A DNA stretch of 64,000 bases, taken from Gammaproteobacteria bacterium (GTDB lineage: Bacteria; Pseudomonadota; Gammaproteobacteria; Pseudomonadales; JAUIET01). Below, piece after piece: positions 51,417-60,289 of this stretch (its first letter is position 1; each line of letters opens with the position of its first letter). The translations under genes and the position numbers were made by a program. The stretch is from NCBI GenBank assembly GCA_030431775.1, contig JAUIHW010000017.1:1-64000 (forward strand). The letters run 5' to 3'. Under the pieces are notes generated by a model. That model was not told the DNA's origin and ran no database searches. It saw only the letters and a list, made by a program, of their open reading frames with translations.

Positions 51417-53636
51417 GTGCTTGAAGAACGTCGCTCCCTGTGCCGTATATGCACAGCGCAATGCCCGATACTGGTAGGGGTGGATGAACAGGGCCGGCCG
51501 GTTACGGCACGCGGCGATAAGAGCAACCCGTCCTCGGAGGGCTTTTTCTGTGCCAAGGGCAAGCACTTTCCGGAGATGCACACCTATGGCGCGCGCTTTT
51601 TGGCGCCGCAGCGACGCAATAAAGCGGGTGAGTTCGAGAGAATCAGCCCACAAACCGCCATTACTGAGGTTGCGGCCAGGCTGAGCGATATCATGCAACG
51701 TCATGGACCTCGCTCGGTTGCGGTTTACTGCGGCACCTTGTTCTACCAGTTGCCGTCGACGGCCGCCTTCGCAACCGCCTGGATGGACGCGGCGGGCATC
51801 AAAATGCGCTTCAGCAGCGGTACCATCGACCAACCAGGCAAGCAGGTGGCAGCGGCGGCGCATGGCCACTGGTTGGGTGGCAGTTTCCCTTTTGATGAAT
51901 GTGACACCTGGATGCTGGTGGGTACGAATCCCCTGGTCTCCATATCCGGTGGTATTCCGCATGCTAACCCGGGCCGGCGTTTAAAGCGGGCCCTGGCACG
52001 CGGCATGGATTTGATTGTGATCGACCCGCGCCGCACCGAATCCGCTCGCCAGGCCCGGCTGCATTTGCAGCCTCGGCCCAGCACCGACCCGGCGGTATTG
52101 GCCGGAATTATTCGGGAAATCTTCGAAAGCGACTTGGTTGACCGGGAGTTTCTGGCCGGCCACGCTGCTGGGCTGGATGCACTGCGAGCGGCGGTTGAAC
52201 CGTTCACGCCGGCTGTTGTGAATGACATTGCCGATGTTCCGTCCGAGCAGCTGCGTGAGGCTGCCCACTTGTTTGCCGCACCACTTGACCCGGCCAGGCC
52301 TGGCGGGCGGCGGCGTAAAGGCGCCTGCACGGCCGGCACGGGCGCGAACATGTCGGGCTGGAGCAATATCAACGAGTACCTGGTCCTGTGCCTGAACACC
52401 ATTTGTGGCAAGTACCGCCAAGCCGGTGACCGGGTGAGCAACCCGGGGGTGCTGACGGTCAGGCGCGACTACAAAGGCCAGGCGATTCCACCCTACCCAA
52501 TTGACGGCTACGGCAAACCGCTGCGCGTGCGGGGCTTTTCTCCAGCGGTTTGTGGGCTGCCCACCTCCGCACTGGCCGATGAAATATTGCAGCCCGGAGA
52601 TGGTCAGATCAGAGCACTGATTACCATTGGCGGTAATCCGCTGATGGCTTGGCCGGATCAGCAAAAAACGCTTGCGGCACTTGAAAGCCTGGAATTGAAT
52701 GTAGTGTTCGAACCACGACGCACCGCAACGACAGAATTGGCCGACTACGTGCTGCCACCGAAACTACCACTGGAAACGCCGGGCACCAGTCTGTCCACTG
52801 AAAATCTGTCGGTGGTATCGCCAGCGCTGGGTTATACCGAACAGTACGGGCAGTACGTTCCGGCAATTGTCGAACCACCGGCCGGTGCCGATTTGGTGGA
52901 GGACTGGGAATACTTCTATGGCATCGCAAAAGCGATGGGGCTGGCATTGACTGTGCGCTCTGGTGTGTTTCCAATCATGGGAGCGCCACAGCCGTTCACA
53001 GAAGTTGATATGCAAACCAAGCCCAGCTCCGAGGCCGTGCTGGACATGTTGTGCAAGAATTCCTGGGTGCCTTTGCAACAATTGCGCGACCAGCCCGAAC
53101 AAGTCCTGTTTAGCGGCATAGAAGCGACTGTGTTGGACGCTGATCCGGACAACTCCGCCAGGCTCGATCTGGGTAACCCTGAAATGCTGGCCGAACTGGC
53201 GGAATTTGCCAGCGGTAAAGACTATCTGCGCAGCGCCTACCCCTTACAACTGATCAGCCGGCGATTACCGAACACTTTCAATTCTGTGGGCATGGACATC
53301 AGTGGCCTGCGTGAGCGTTATCCGGGCAACCCCTTGTTTATGCACCCCGAGGACATGCAGCTCAGTGGTCTTGGCAATGGCGAGGAAGTGTGTCTGGAGT
53401 CTGCGCACGGCAGCGTGCAGGCCATTATCCGGGCTGATAAAAGCCTGCGCAAAGGCTGTGTGGCATTAACCCATTGCTGGGGGGGAATGCCGCAGCACAG
53501 TAATGATTGCCGTACGGACGGCAGCGCCATCAGCCGGCTCATCAGTGTTGAGGAAGACTTTGCACGCTATTCCGGAATTCCGTTGATGAGTGGTATTCCG
53601 GTGCGTGTCACGACTGCAAGTGGAGAACCCGCATGA
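51417..53636 (+). CDS. Molybdopterin oxidoreductase (copy 2)
   Basis: A 739-residue paralogue of the 8497 gene: Cys9-x2-Cys12-x3-Cys16 and Cys45 bind the [4Fe-4S] cluster. GTNPLVSISGG, IDPRRTESARQ and GGNPLMAW belong to the bis-MGD domains, and late ALTHCWGG matches copy 1. The Mo-ligand region reads SGTIDQPGK, again without Cys or Sec. No Tat signal is present. GTG 51417 is the start. Its TGA overlaps the next gene's ATG (ATGA), so it is coupled to a DapB-like dehydrogenase. The substrate is unknown. Confidence 0.85.
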   Translation: MLEERRSLCRICTAQCPILVGVDEQGRPVTARGDKSNPSSEGFFCAKGKHFPEMHTYGARFLAPQRRNKAGEFERISPQTAITEVAARLSDIMQRHGPRSVAVYCGTLFYQLPSTAAFATAWMDAAGIKMRFSSGTIDQPGKQVAAAAHGHWLGGSFPFDECDTWMLVGTNPLVSISGGIPHANPGRRLKRALARGMDLIVIDPRRTESARQARLHLQPRPSTDPAVLAGIIREIFESDLVDREFLAGHAAGLDALRAAVEPFTPAVVNDIADVPSEQLREAAHLFAAPLDPARPGGRRRKGACTAGTGANMSGWSNINEYLVLCLNTICGKYRQAGDRVSNPGVLTVRRDYKGQAIPPYPIDGYGKPLRVRGFSPAVCGLPTSALADEILQPGDGQIRALITIGGNPLMAWPDQQKTLAALESLELNVVFEPRRTATTELADYVLPPKLPLETPGTSLSTENLSVVSPALGYTEQYGQYVPAIVEPPAGADLVEDWEYFYGIAKAMGLALTVRSGVFPIMGAPQPFTEVDMQTKPSSEAVLDMLCKNSWVPLQQLRDQPEQVLFSGIEATVLDADPDNSARLDLGNPEMLAELAEFASGKDYLRSAYPLQLISRRLPNTFNSVGMDISGLRERYPGNPLFMHPEDMQLSGLGNGEEVCLESAHGSVQAIIRADKSLRKGCVALTHCWGGMPQHSNDCRTDGSAISRLISVEEDFARYSGIPLMSGIPVRVTTASGEPA

Positions 53637-54682
53637 CGCTTAAAGTGATTCAATGGACTACCGGTAACGTTGGCCGGCAGACGGCGCTGGCCGTGTTGGC
53701 CAACCCAGGCCTTGAACTGGTGGGTTGCTACGCCTGGAGCAACAGCAAGTCCGGCAAGGATGTTGGTGAGCTACTGGGTATGGAGCCGATAGGGCTTGCT
53801 GCCAGCAACGATATTGATCAGCTGTTAGCGCTGCAGCCTGATTGCGTTTGTTACACCCCTTTGTGGGGGGATGTCGACGAACTCTGTCATATTCTGGAAG
53901 CGGGCGTTAACGTGGTCACCAGCGCACATTTCATCACTGGCAGTCGCGTCTATGGCGAGTCGAATCAGGGCCGCCTGCAGGAGGCCTGCCAGCGCGGCAA
54001 TGCCAGCCTGTTCGGTAGCGGCATGCACCCGGGCTTCTCCAATCTGATGGCATTGGCCACCACCGCCGCCTGCTCCCAAGTAGAGAAAATCACCATTTTG
54101 GAATCGCAGGACGCCTCAGGATACGCCTCGGCCGAGACTCAGCGCAGTGTTGGCTTTGATCACCCCATGGATGCTGACTACCTGCTCGAGCTGTCCCGCA
54201 AGGGCAGTGTGGTGTTTGCGGAAGGTATCGAGCTGATGGCCAGTGCTCTGCGGGTGGAGTTGGATGATATTCGTTTTGAGGCTCGTTACGCGGCCGCAAC
54301 AGCCGATAATGAGCTTGGCTTCATGACCATCCGCAAAGGGCATGTTGCCGGAATAGAAGGGCATTGGCTGGGACTTGTCGGCGAGCGAACTGTATTTGAC
54401 GTCGGCTACAAATGGAAAATGGGCCAGCATGTTGAACAACCCTGGCCCATTGATCATGCTTATCTGTTGGAAGTGCAGGGCATGCCGACCATGAAGCTAC
54501 GCATGGAAATCCATCCTCCCAAAGATTTTGTGGCCAACAGCCTGCAGGACTACATGCAACTCGGCATGGTGATTACCGGCTTGCCGGTCGTTAATGCAAT
54601 ACCAGCAGTGGTTGCAGCAACAGCGGGGATCAAAAATTATGCTGATCTGCCTATAACACCGGCGGCGGGTTTTGTTTTCTAA
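53633..54682 (+). CDS. DapB-like NAD(P)-dependent dehydrogenase
   Basis: An N-terminal Rossmann fold (WTTGNVGRQTALAVL, residues about 8-22) and a C-terminal domain (GMHPGFSNLMALATTAACS and GFMTIRKGHVAGIEGHW) make up this 349-residue protein, as in dihydrodipicolinate-reductase-like amine or diaminopentanoate dehydrogenases. It overlaps the molybdopterin enzyme by four bases, so the two likely serve one step or its follow-up. The substrate is not known; a role in lysine synthesis is unlikely because lysine genes are elsewhere. Confidence 0.82.
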   Translation: MTLKVIQWTTGNVGRQTALAVLANPGLELVGCYAWSNSKSGKDVGELLGMEPIGLAASNDIDQLLALQPDCVCYTPLWGDVDELCHILEAGVNVVTSAHFITGSRVYGESNQGRLQEACQRGNASLFGSGMHPGFSNLMALATTAACSQVEKITILESQDASGYASAETQRSVGFDHPMDADYLLELSRKGSVVFAEGIELMASALRVELDDIRFEARYAAATADNELGFMTIRKGHVAGIEGHWLGLVGERTVFDVGYKWKMGQHVEQPWPIDHAYLLEVQGMPTMKLRMEIHPPKDFVANSLQDYMQLGMVITGLPVVNAIPAVVAATAGIKNYADLPITPAAGFVF

Positions 54683-54706
54683 GGAATAAAAAACCGCTTG
54701 CAATAG

Positions 54707-55366
54707 CTACAAATAATATTCGAACACTTCCCGGCCATGCTCGGCTTCAAATTGATTGCTGACGGTGTTTGCTTGTGCTTCGCCGGGGCCAAGCCGGCAC
54801 TTTAGCAATTCCAGAACCAGTGAAGTGACTGGGGCTGTCTTTAGCTCGTCAATACGAGCCAGTTCCACCCAGCGCAAGTCCTCAAGTTCACCGTTACCGC
54901 GCAGGTGCCCATGTGCAAAGCTTGCGTCCACCAGGAAAAAGCGCGCGTCAAAGCGGCGCTTGCTGCCCGGCGGTGTGATTGCACGGGCGAAGTAGCTAAG
55001 CTGGTCAACGGCCGGCTCAAACCCGCCCCGATGAAAGCTTGTCCAGCCATCCACATCGGTCTGCGCGTTTGGTGTGCGATGGGCGATTCGTAAGCCGGTT
55101 TCTTCGAAAGTTTCCCGAATGGCTGTCAATGCCAGCGCCTGAGCGGTCGCTGAATCGACGCTGTTACCCAGTCGGGCCAGGTCAAGATCGGGCAGTTTAT
55201 GTCGCACTTGCAGCTGTCTATCGGCGGCGTCCAATCGACCGCCTGGGAACACATACACATGCGGCATAAACACATGATGGTGGCTGCGCAAACCCAATAA
55301 AATCTGGTTGCCACGGTGCACAATTAAGGTGGCCGCCGGATATGGCGTGGCCTCAGTTGCCCTCAA
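54707..55366 (-). CDS. Nudix hydrolase with inserted box (NUDT19-like)
   Basis: In this 219-residue protein the Nudix motif is split: PGGRLDAADR and, after about 30 extra residues, AIRETFEETGL, which holds the REUxEExG core. The insertion within the box matches the NUDT19 type, known for CoA and acyl-CoA diphosphatase action. TTG 55366 overlaps the stop of the upstream hydrolase (TTGA), so it is co-translated. Substrates may be CoA esters but this is not shown. Confidence 0.78.
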   Translation of the reverse strand: MRATEATPYPAATLIVHRGNQILLGLRSHHHVFMPHVYVFPGGRLDAADRQLQVRHKLPDLDLARLGNSVDSATAQALALTAIRETFEETGLRIAHRTPNAQTDVDGWTSFHRGGFEPAVDQLSYFARAITPPGSKRRFDARFFLVDASFAHGHLRGNGELEDLRWVELARIDELKTAPVTSLVLELLKCRLGPGEAQANTVSNQFEAEHGREVFEYYL

Positions 55367-56856
55367 AGTGCTTCGTCAGCCGGGATGGGCGACAAGCTGT
55401 GCAGGGCATGTACGCTGCCATCAGGGTTCAGTGTGACGTAGTGTGATCCACGCCGATAGATCGAGCCACATCGCTCGCGCCCAACCAGGCTTTCCATTCC
55501 GGACTCAATCAGCACGCAGCGTTTATTATCGCGGGCGCTCCAGCGGCCGCTATTGGTGCCAGAGTCATTGGCATTTTGCCAGTGGTTGATGAAACGACCA
55601 TCCGCGTACCAGTGGTTTACTGCGGTGCTGCCGGCCGAATCCTGTATGGCTGCGTCGTCGCGCACATCGGCGAAAGTGTTGAGAATCTGCTCGGTGTTAA
55701 GAGCCTGCTCATCCGCTGAGGGTGCGCTCTGGTCAATGCTGACGCTTACCTCCGGAATTTCATCGGCAAACACCGTTTTCAAAAACTCGCAGTTGGCATC
55801 AGCAATGTCCTTCTGGTCCGCAAAATGACATTGCAGAAAGCTGCTGACCGCCAGGGTATTAAGCTGGTGTTGGCGCAGTGGGTTCATGGCCGCGGGGATT
55901 GGGTTCATACGACACATGCGAGGTGCGTCGGCCTCTATTACGCCGTCTTCAGGAGAACCGATTTTGTGGTACCAGGTTTGGTCGGAAGAAAGATCGATAT
56001 TCTCCATCAACGCGTCGCAACCCAGAGAATCTGGATTAGAAAACCAGCGTAACCACTTGGCTTGGCTGCCAAAACCAGCATGTGACCCGTTTTCGATTGT
56101 GACCAGTACGGCGCCGGGTATTTTATTCTGTATGTTAGCCGCGTTGTCTGCGTAGGGCACCATTGCGTCAATTGGCGTGGCGACCATCATGAACGGGATT
56201 GAGCGCTCGGCAAAAAAGCGCCGCGTAAAGGTATAAGTTGGGCCGGCAATGGAAATCGCCGCAACAATACGTTGGTCCGCGCGGCGCGGATGGTAGGCGA
56301 CCAGCTCCGTAGTCATCCCGCCCAGTGATAGGCCGGCTGCAGCGATGCGCGTGGGGTCGATGCTGTTGTACAGAGCATCCTCCTGATCGGCGTTGCGTGC
56401 CAACAAGCTGTCGATTACAAAACGCACATCGTCGATTTGGTTGACCACATCAGCCGGGTTTGGCCCACCGGGAGCGTTGAAGTTGGTGAGCGGGTAGGTT
56501 GGCGCCGCAACGGTGTAGCCGAGGCTGGCCAGGTGCTTTCCAAGATAGTCTCCGCCACGTCCGGTCGACATGAATCCGTGGCTATAGATGAGCAGCGGGC
56601 CACCCTGTACACCATCGCCACGCCACAGGTCAACTGTGAAAGTTCGCTCATTAGCCCCTTCGTAATCGCCGTTTTTATCAATGCCACGGCTGCGGTCGGT
56701 GAGCAGCAGTTCTTCGTGTATGACCGCCAGGTCACCGGGCTTTAGTAGCTGATGGCTTTGTGAGTTTTGTTCCAAAGCGGGCGGCTGTTTGCCGAATGCC
56801 AGGTAGAGCCCGCCAAGTATCAACACGGCAACAATGAATAACAGTGCTCTTTTCAT
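55363..56856 (-). CDS. Alpha/beta hydrolase (lipase/dienelactone-like), membrane-anchored or exported
   Basis: This hydrolase has 497 residues. Residues about 1-22 form a hydrophobic signal anchor or peptide. The alpha/beta domain has HGFMSTG near 93-99, the nucleophile motif GLSLGG with Ser177, an Asp in ATPIDAMVP and a His in NGSHAGF. Cysteine pairs in the second half suggest disulfides outside the cytoplasm. The C-terminal part (about 380-497) has no match that I recognise. It acts upstream of the Nudix gene in one unit. The ester it cuts is unknown. Confidence 0.82.
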   Translation of the reverse strand: MKRALLFIVAVLILGGLYLAFGKQPPALEQNSQSHQLLKPGDLAVIHEELLLTDRSRGIDKNGDYEGANERTFTVDLWRGDGVQGGPLLIYSHGFMSTGRGGDYLGKHLASLGYTVAAPTYPLTNFNAPGGPNPADVVNQIDDVRFVIDSLLARNADQEDALYNSIDPTRIAAAGLSLGGMTTELVAYHPRRADQRIVAAISIAGPTYTFTRRFFAERSIPFMMVATPIDAMVPYADNAANIQNKIPGAVLVTIENGSHAGFGSQAKWLRWFSNPDSLGCDALMENIDLSSDQTWYHKIGSPEDGVIEADAPRMCRMNPIPAAMNPLRQHQLNTLAVSSFLQCHFADQKDIADANCEFLKTVFADEIPEVSVSIDQSAPSADEQALNTEQILNTFADVRDDAAIQDSAGSTAVNHWYADGRFINHWQNANDSGTNSGRWSARDNKRCVLIESGMESLVGRERCGSIYRRGSHYVTLNPDGSVHALHSLSPIPADEAL

Positions 56857-57010
56857 AGAAGCGTTCCCCGCAAAAGCCTCATTCTAGCCGGTTTGCCCGC
56901 TCAGCTGCTTACCGTAGGGCAATGTGAGGTGCGCCGGGATGGTTTGTGAATCTTTAGGTTAACGGTTTTGCACGTTTCTGATCTGGTGGAAGCAGCGCAA
57001 AGCGTTTATC

Positions 57011-57024
57011 TTGCCGACTGGCAA
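57011..57024. promoter_or_regulatory. Palindrome upstream of the dienoyl-CoA reductase-like gene
   Basis: TTGCC-gact-GGCAA at 57011-57024 is a perfect 14-base inverted repeat 25 bases ahead of the start of the flavoenzyme gene and after the divergent hydrolase promoter. It may be an operator. No regulator for it is known here. Confidence 0.35.
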
Positions 57025-57049
57025 AAAAACAAAAAATGGGGGCGCCGTA

Positions 57050-59179
57050 ATGGGTAGTGGAAAATACCAGCATTTACTGTCCAGTGGGCAGATAGCTGGC
57101 CTTAAGCTGAAAAACCGTTTCGTTTTAGCCGCTATGGGTTCACAGTTTGCCGAGGAAAACGGGCACTGTGCCGATCGACTTTGGGACTACTACGAGGCAC
57201 GGGCCAAAGGCGGAACCGGCTTATTGATTCTGGAAACAAGCTCTGTCGCCTACCCCGCGGCTTGCAGCATGCCGCGTATGGTGGCGTTTTCTTCGGAGGA
57301 GTATCTGCCTGGTTTGCAGGAATTAACGCGCCGGGTACATCGGCATGGCGCGAAAATAGCCGCGCAGCTTAATCACAGCGGCAAGGTTGCACAGGAAGAC
57401 GTCGTTGCAGGTCGACCGGTTTGGGTGCCATCGATTCCAAAACGCACCGGCAACGATATGTTTCGTGCGCTCACCAATGAGGAGATCGGCACGTTTATTA
57501 AAGCGGCAGGCCCTGACGGTAAAGGCCCTCGCTATCATCCGATGACTGTTGATGATATTGAGCAGCTCGTTCAGCAGTTTGTCAATGCGGCCCAGTTAGC
57601 GGTCAAGGCTGGTTTTGACGCCGTCGAGATTCACGCAGGACATGGTTATGTACTGTCGTCCTTCCTGTCTCCCTACGCGAATCAAAGAACCGATGAATAC
57701 GGCGGAAGTCTGGAAAACCGGGCTCGGCTGCTGACTGAAGTGCTCTCTGCAGTACGCCAGGCTGTTGGCGAGGAGTTTCCGATTCTGGTTCGTCTCGACG
57801 CCAAGGAGTTTCGCCTGGAAGAGGGCATTACCCCCGCCGCCGCCGTAAAAACTGCACAGCTGGCCGAGGCCGCTGGCGCTTCGGCCATCGACGTCAGTGC
57901 CTATGCGAAATCGGGTGTGGGCATTGCGTTCACTGAGGCGCCACTGGTGCATGCTGAAAACGGTTTTCTGGCCTTTGCTGAAAGTGTCAGGCAGGCTGTC
58001 TCGATTCCAGTGATCGCCGTAGGCCGCCTTGATCTTGAGCTGGCTGACCGGAAGATCGCCGCGAACCGAATTGACTTTGTTGCGCTTGGCCGTCCACTGC
58101 TGGCTGAGCCTGAACTGGTGAATAAGCTGGCCGCGGGACGGGAGAGGGATGTTCGGCCGTGCATTTACTGTTATGTCTGCGTGAGCAATATCTTTCTTAA
58201 CCAGCCTATGTGCTGTGCGGCCAACCCAGGTACCGGGCGCGAATCAACGCTGGGGAGTATCAGCAAGGTTGCATCAGCGCAGCGTATTGCCGTTGTTGGC
58301 GGTGGCCCGGCGGGTCTGGAGGCTGCCAGGGTGCTTGCAGAGCGTGGGCATGAAGTGGTTTTATGGGAGCGGGAAAAAGACCTGGGCGGCACTGCACGAA
58401 TTGCCGCGTTACCGTATAAACCCAACGGCGATATGGTGAACTATCTGACCGAAGCTGTACAGCAACTACCAATTGAGATTCGTCTTGGTGAGCAGGTCGA
58501 TGCCGATCGCTTGCTGCAGCACAAACCGGCCCACGTCGTGGTGGCCACTGGTGCCTTGCGTGCGGCACCAGATTTACCCGGCAATGACCTCGATCATGTC
58601 TTTGACAGTGACCGCCTGCGCGGCGTGCTGTTGGGGGGAGATTCCGAGTGCATGCGCGGCTTTCCCTGGCACAAGCGCCTGATGGTGTCGGCAGCGCGTC
58701 TCACAGGCATTACCCGGAATATTGACTGGTTGCGAACCTTAAGTCATGTGTGGATGCCGCTGGGCAAACGCATAGTCCTGGTCGGCGGAGGCCTGGTGGG
58801 TGTTGAGCTTGCCGAATACCTGGCTCACCGAGGCCGCCAGGTGACCGTGATTGAACCGGGAGAAAAATTTGGTATTGAGTTGAGTGTTGTTCGGCGCTGG
58901 CGAGTTCTGCATGACCTTGAATCCCTTGGTGTTCAGTTGATCAAGAGCGCGACCATCAATGAAATTACCCGGGCCGGCGTGCGCTGTGATGTCGACGGCG
59001 AAAGCCAAACAGTAGCCGCAGATCAGGTTATTATTGCCATGGGTGCGCAAGCTGACCTCAGACTGCAACAGGCACTTGTCGAGCGGGGGCTTGCAGCTTC
59101 GGCGGTGGGTGATTGCCAGAATGTCGGGTATATTGAAGGAGCGCTGAAGAGTGCCAGAGAACTGGCAGTACGATTGTAA
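57050..59179 (+). CDS. FMN/FAD/4Fe-4S oxidoreductase, 2,4-dienoyl-CoA reductase (FadH)-like
   Basis: Two flavin parts make up this 709-residue flavoenzyme: an N-terminal TIM-barrel FMN domain (1-370, with EIHAGHGY near 193-200 and YGGSLENR) and a C-terminal FAD/NADPH domain (GGGPAGLEAARVL). Between them lie Cys371, Cys374, Cys377 and Cys388/389, the 4Fe-4S ligand pattern. This is the layout of FadH and bile-acid or enoate reductases. ATG 57050 has a G-rich site upstream. The next gene is another TIM-barrel flavoenzyme 15 bases away, so it is an operon. Confidence 0.87.
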   Translation: MGSGKYQHLLSSGQIAGLKLKNRFVLAAMGSQFAEENGHCADRLWDYYEARAKGGTGLLILETSSVAYPAACSMPRMVAFSSEEYLPGLQELTRRVHRHGAKIAAQLNHSGKVAQEDVVAGRPVWVPSIPKRTGNDMFRALTNEEIGTFIKAAGPDGKGPRYHPMTVDDIEQLVQQFVNAAQLAVKAGFDAVEIHAGHGYVLSSFLSPYANQRTDEYGGSLENRARLLTEVLSAVRQAVGEEFPILVRLDAKEFRLEEGITPAAAVKTAQLAEAAGASAIDVSAYAKSGVGIAFTEAPLVHAENGFLAFAESVRQAVSIPVIAVGRLDLELADRKIAANRIDFVALGRPLLAEPELVNKLAAGRERDVRPCIYCYVCVSNIFLNQPMCCAANPGTGRESTLGSISKVASAQRIAVVGGGPAGLEAARVLAERGHEVVLWEREKDLGGTARIAALPYKPNGDMVNYLTEAVQQLPIEIRLGEQVDADRLLQHKPAHVVVATGALRAAPDLPGNDLDHVFDSDRLRGVLLGGDSECMRGFPWHKRLMVSAARLTGITRNIDWLRTLSHVWMPLGKRIVLVGGGLVGVELAEYLAHRGRQVTVIEPGEKFGIELSVVRRWRVLHDLESLGVQLIKSATINEITRAGVRCDVDGESQTVAADQVIIAMGAQADLRLQQALVERGLAASAVGDCQNVGYIEGALKSARELAVRL

Positions 59180-59194
59180 TTTGATAGAGGTTAT

Positions 59195-60250
59195 ATGACG
59201 GATTTATTCAGCCCAGCAAAACTGGGCACAATTGAATTGGCCAACCGGGTGCTGATGGCGCCGATGACTCGCAGCCGGGCCGCGGATGACGGTACTCCAA
59301 CCCCAATGATGCTCGATTATTATCGGCAGCGGGCCAGTGCCGGCTTGATCATTGCTGAAGGAACCTATCCGTCTGAGAACGGTAAGGGGTACTGCCGTAC
59401 CCCTGGCATCGTCAACCAGAAACAAATCGATGCTTGGGGCGATATTACCGAGGCGGTTCATCGTGAAGGGGGAAAAATTGTTCTGCAAATCATGCACTGC
59501 GGTCGTTGCTCTCACGCTGACAATAAGAGCCCGACGGCCGAAACGGTTGCGCCGTCGGCGATTGCTGCTGACGGTGAGGTGTACACCGAGCAGGGTATGA
59601 AGCCGTTTAGTATGCCCCGGGCATTACGCGGAGAGGAAATTGCCCAGGTCATAGAGGAGTACCGTCAGGCCACTGAAAATTCCTTTGCCGCCAATTTTGA
59701 TGGCGTGGAATTACATGGCACCAGTGGTTATTTGCCGGCCCAGTTTCTATCGCCTGGCAGTAATCAGAGAGAAGATGGCTATGGCGGCAGTCTGGAAAAC
59801 CGTATTCGTTTTGTCGATGAGGTTCTGCGGGCGATGAGTGGCGTGCAAGGCTCGGACAAAGTAGGTTTGAGAATTTGTCCGGGCTTTCCATTCAATGATG
59901 TGAAAGACCCCAATCCCCAGGAAACCTTCGAAGCATTGCTTGAGCGAATACAGCCCATGGGGCTGGCTTACCTGCATTTGATGCGAGCGAGTCCGCTTGA
60001 TGTGTACGCACTTGGGCATGAGTTCTTTAAAGGCCCTTTGGTGCTTAATGGGGGGTATGATCTTCGCAGTGCGAATAAGGCTATTCAGGAACGCGGTGCT
60101 ACGGCGGTGTCTTTTGCAACGTCCTATATCGCTAATCCTGATCTGGTGAATCGTCTGGCAAAAGAGCTGCCTCTGAACGATGTCAGAGAGGAGCTTCTGT
60201 ATACCAATACCGTGGAAGGCTACAGCGATTATCCCGTCTATGACGGCTGA
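59195..60250 (+). CDS. Old yellow enzyme-type ene-reductase with altered active site
   Basis: The OYE family TIM barrel is 351 residues long. In the family the substrate-binding pair is His-Asn or His-His; here the motif is HGTSGYL (His174, Ser177, Tyr179), so the second member is serine. The Trp in the usual QLWHVGR is replaced, giving QIMHCGRC. FMN-binding landmarks such as YGGSLENR are retained. It follows the FadH-like gene in one operon, perhaps acting on a related unsaturated substrate. Confidence 0.85.
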   Translation: MTDLFSPAKLGTIELANRVLMAPMTRSRAADDGTPTPMMLDYYRQRASAGLIIAEGTYPSENGKGYCRTPGIVNQKQIDAWGDITEAVHREGGKIVLQIMHCGRCSHADNKSPTAETVAPSAIAADGEVYTEQGMKPFSMPRALRGEEIAQVIEEYRQATENSFAANFDGVELHGTSGYLPAQFLSPGSNQREDGYGGSLENRIRFVDEVLRAMSGVQGSDKVGLRICPGFPFNDVKDPNPQETFEALLERIQPMGLAYLHLMRASPLDVYALGHEFFKGPLVLNGGYDLRSANKAIQERGATAVSFATSYIANPDLVNRLAKELPLNDVREELLYTNTVEGYSDYPVYDG

Positions 60251-60289
60251 AAGCTGTTCCGCGGTGCTGCAGTCTTGCTGTACTTGGGG

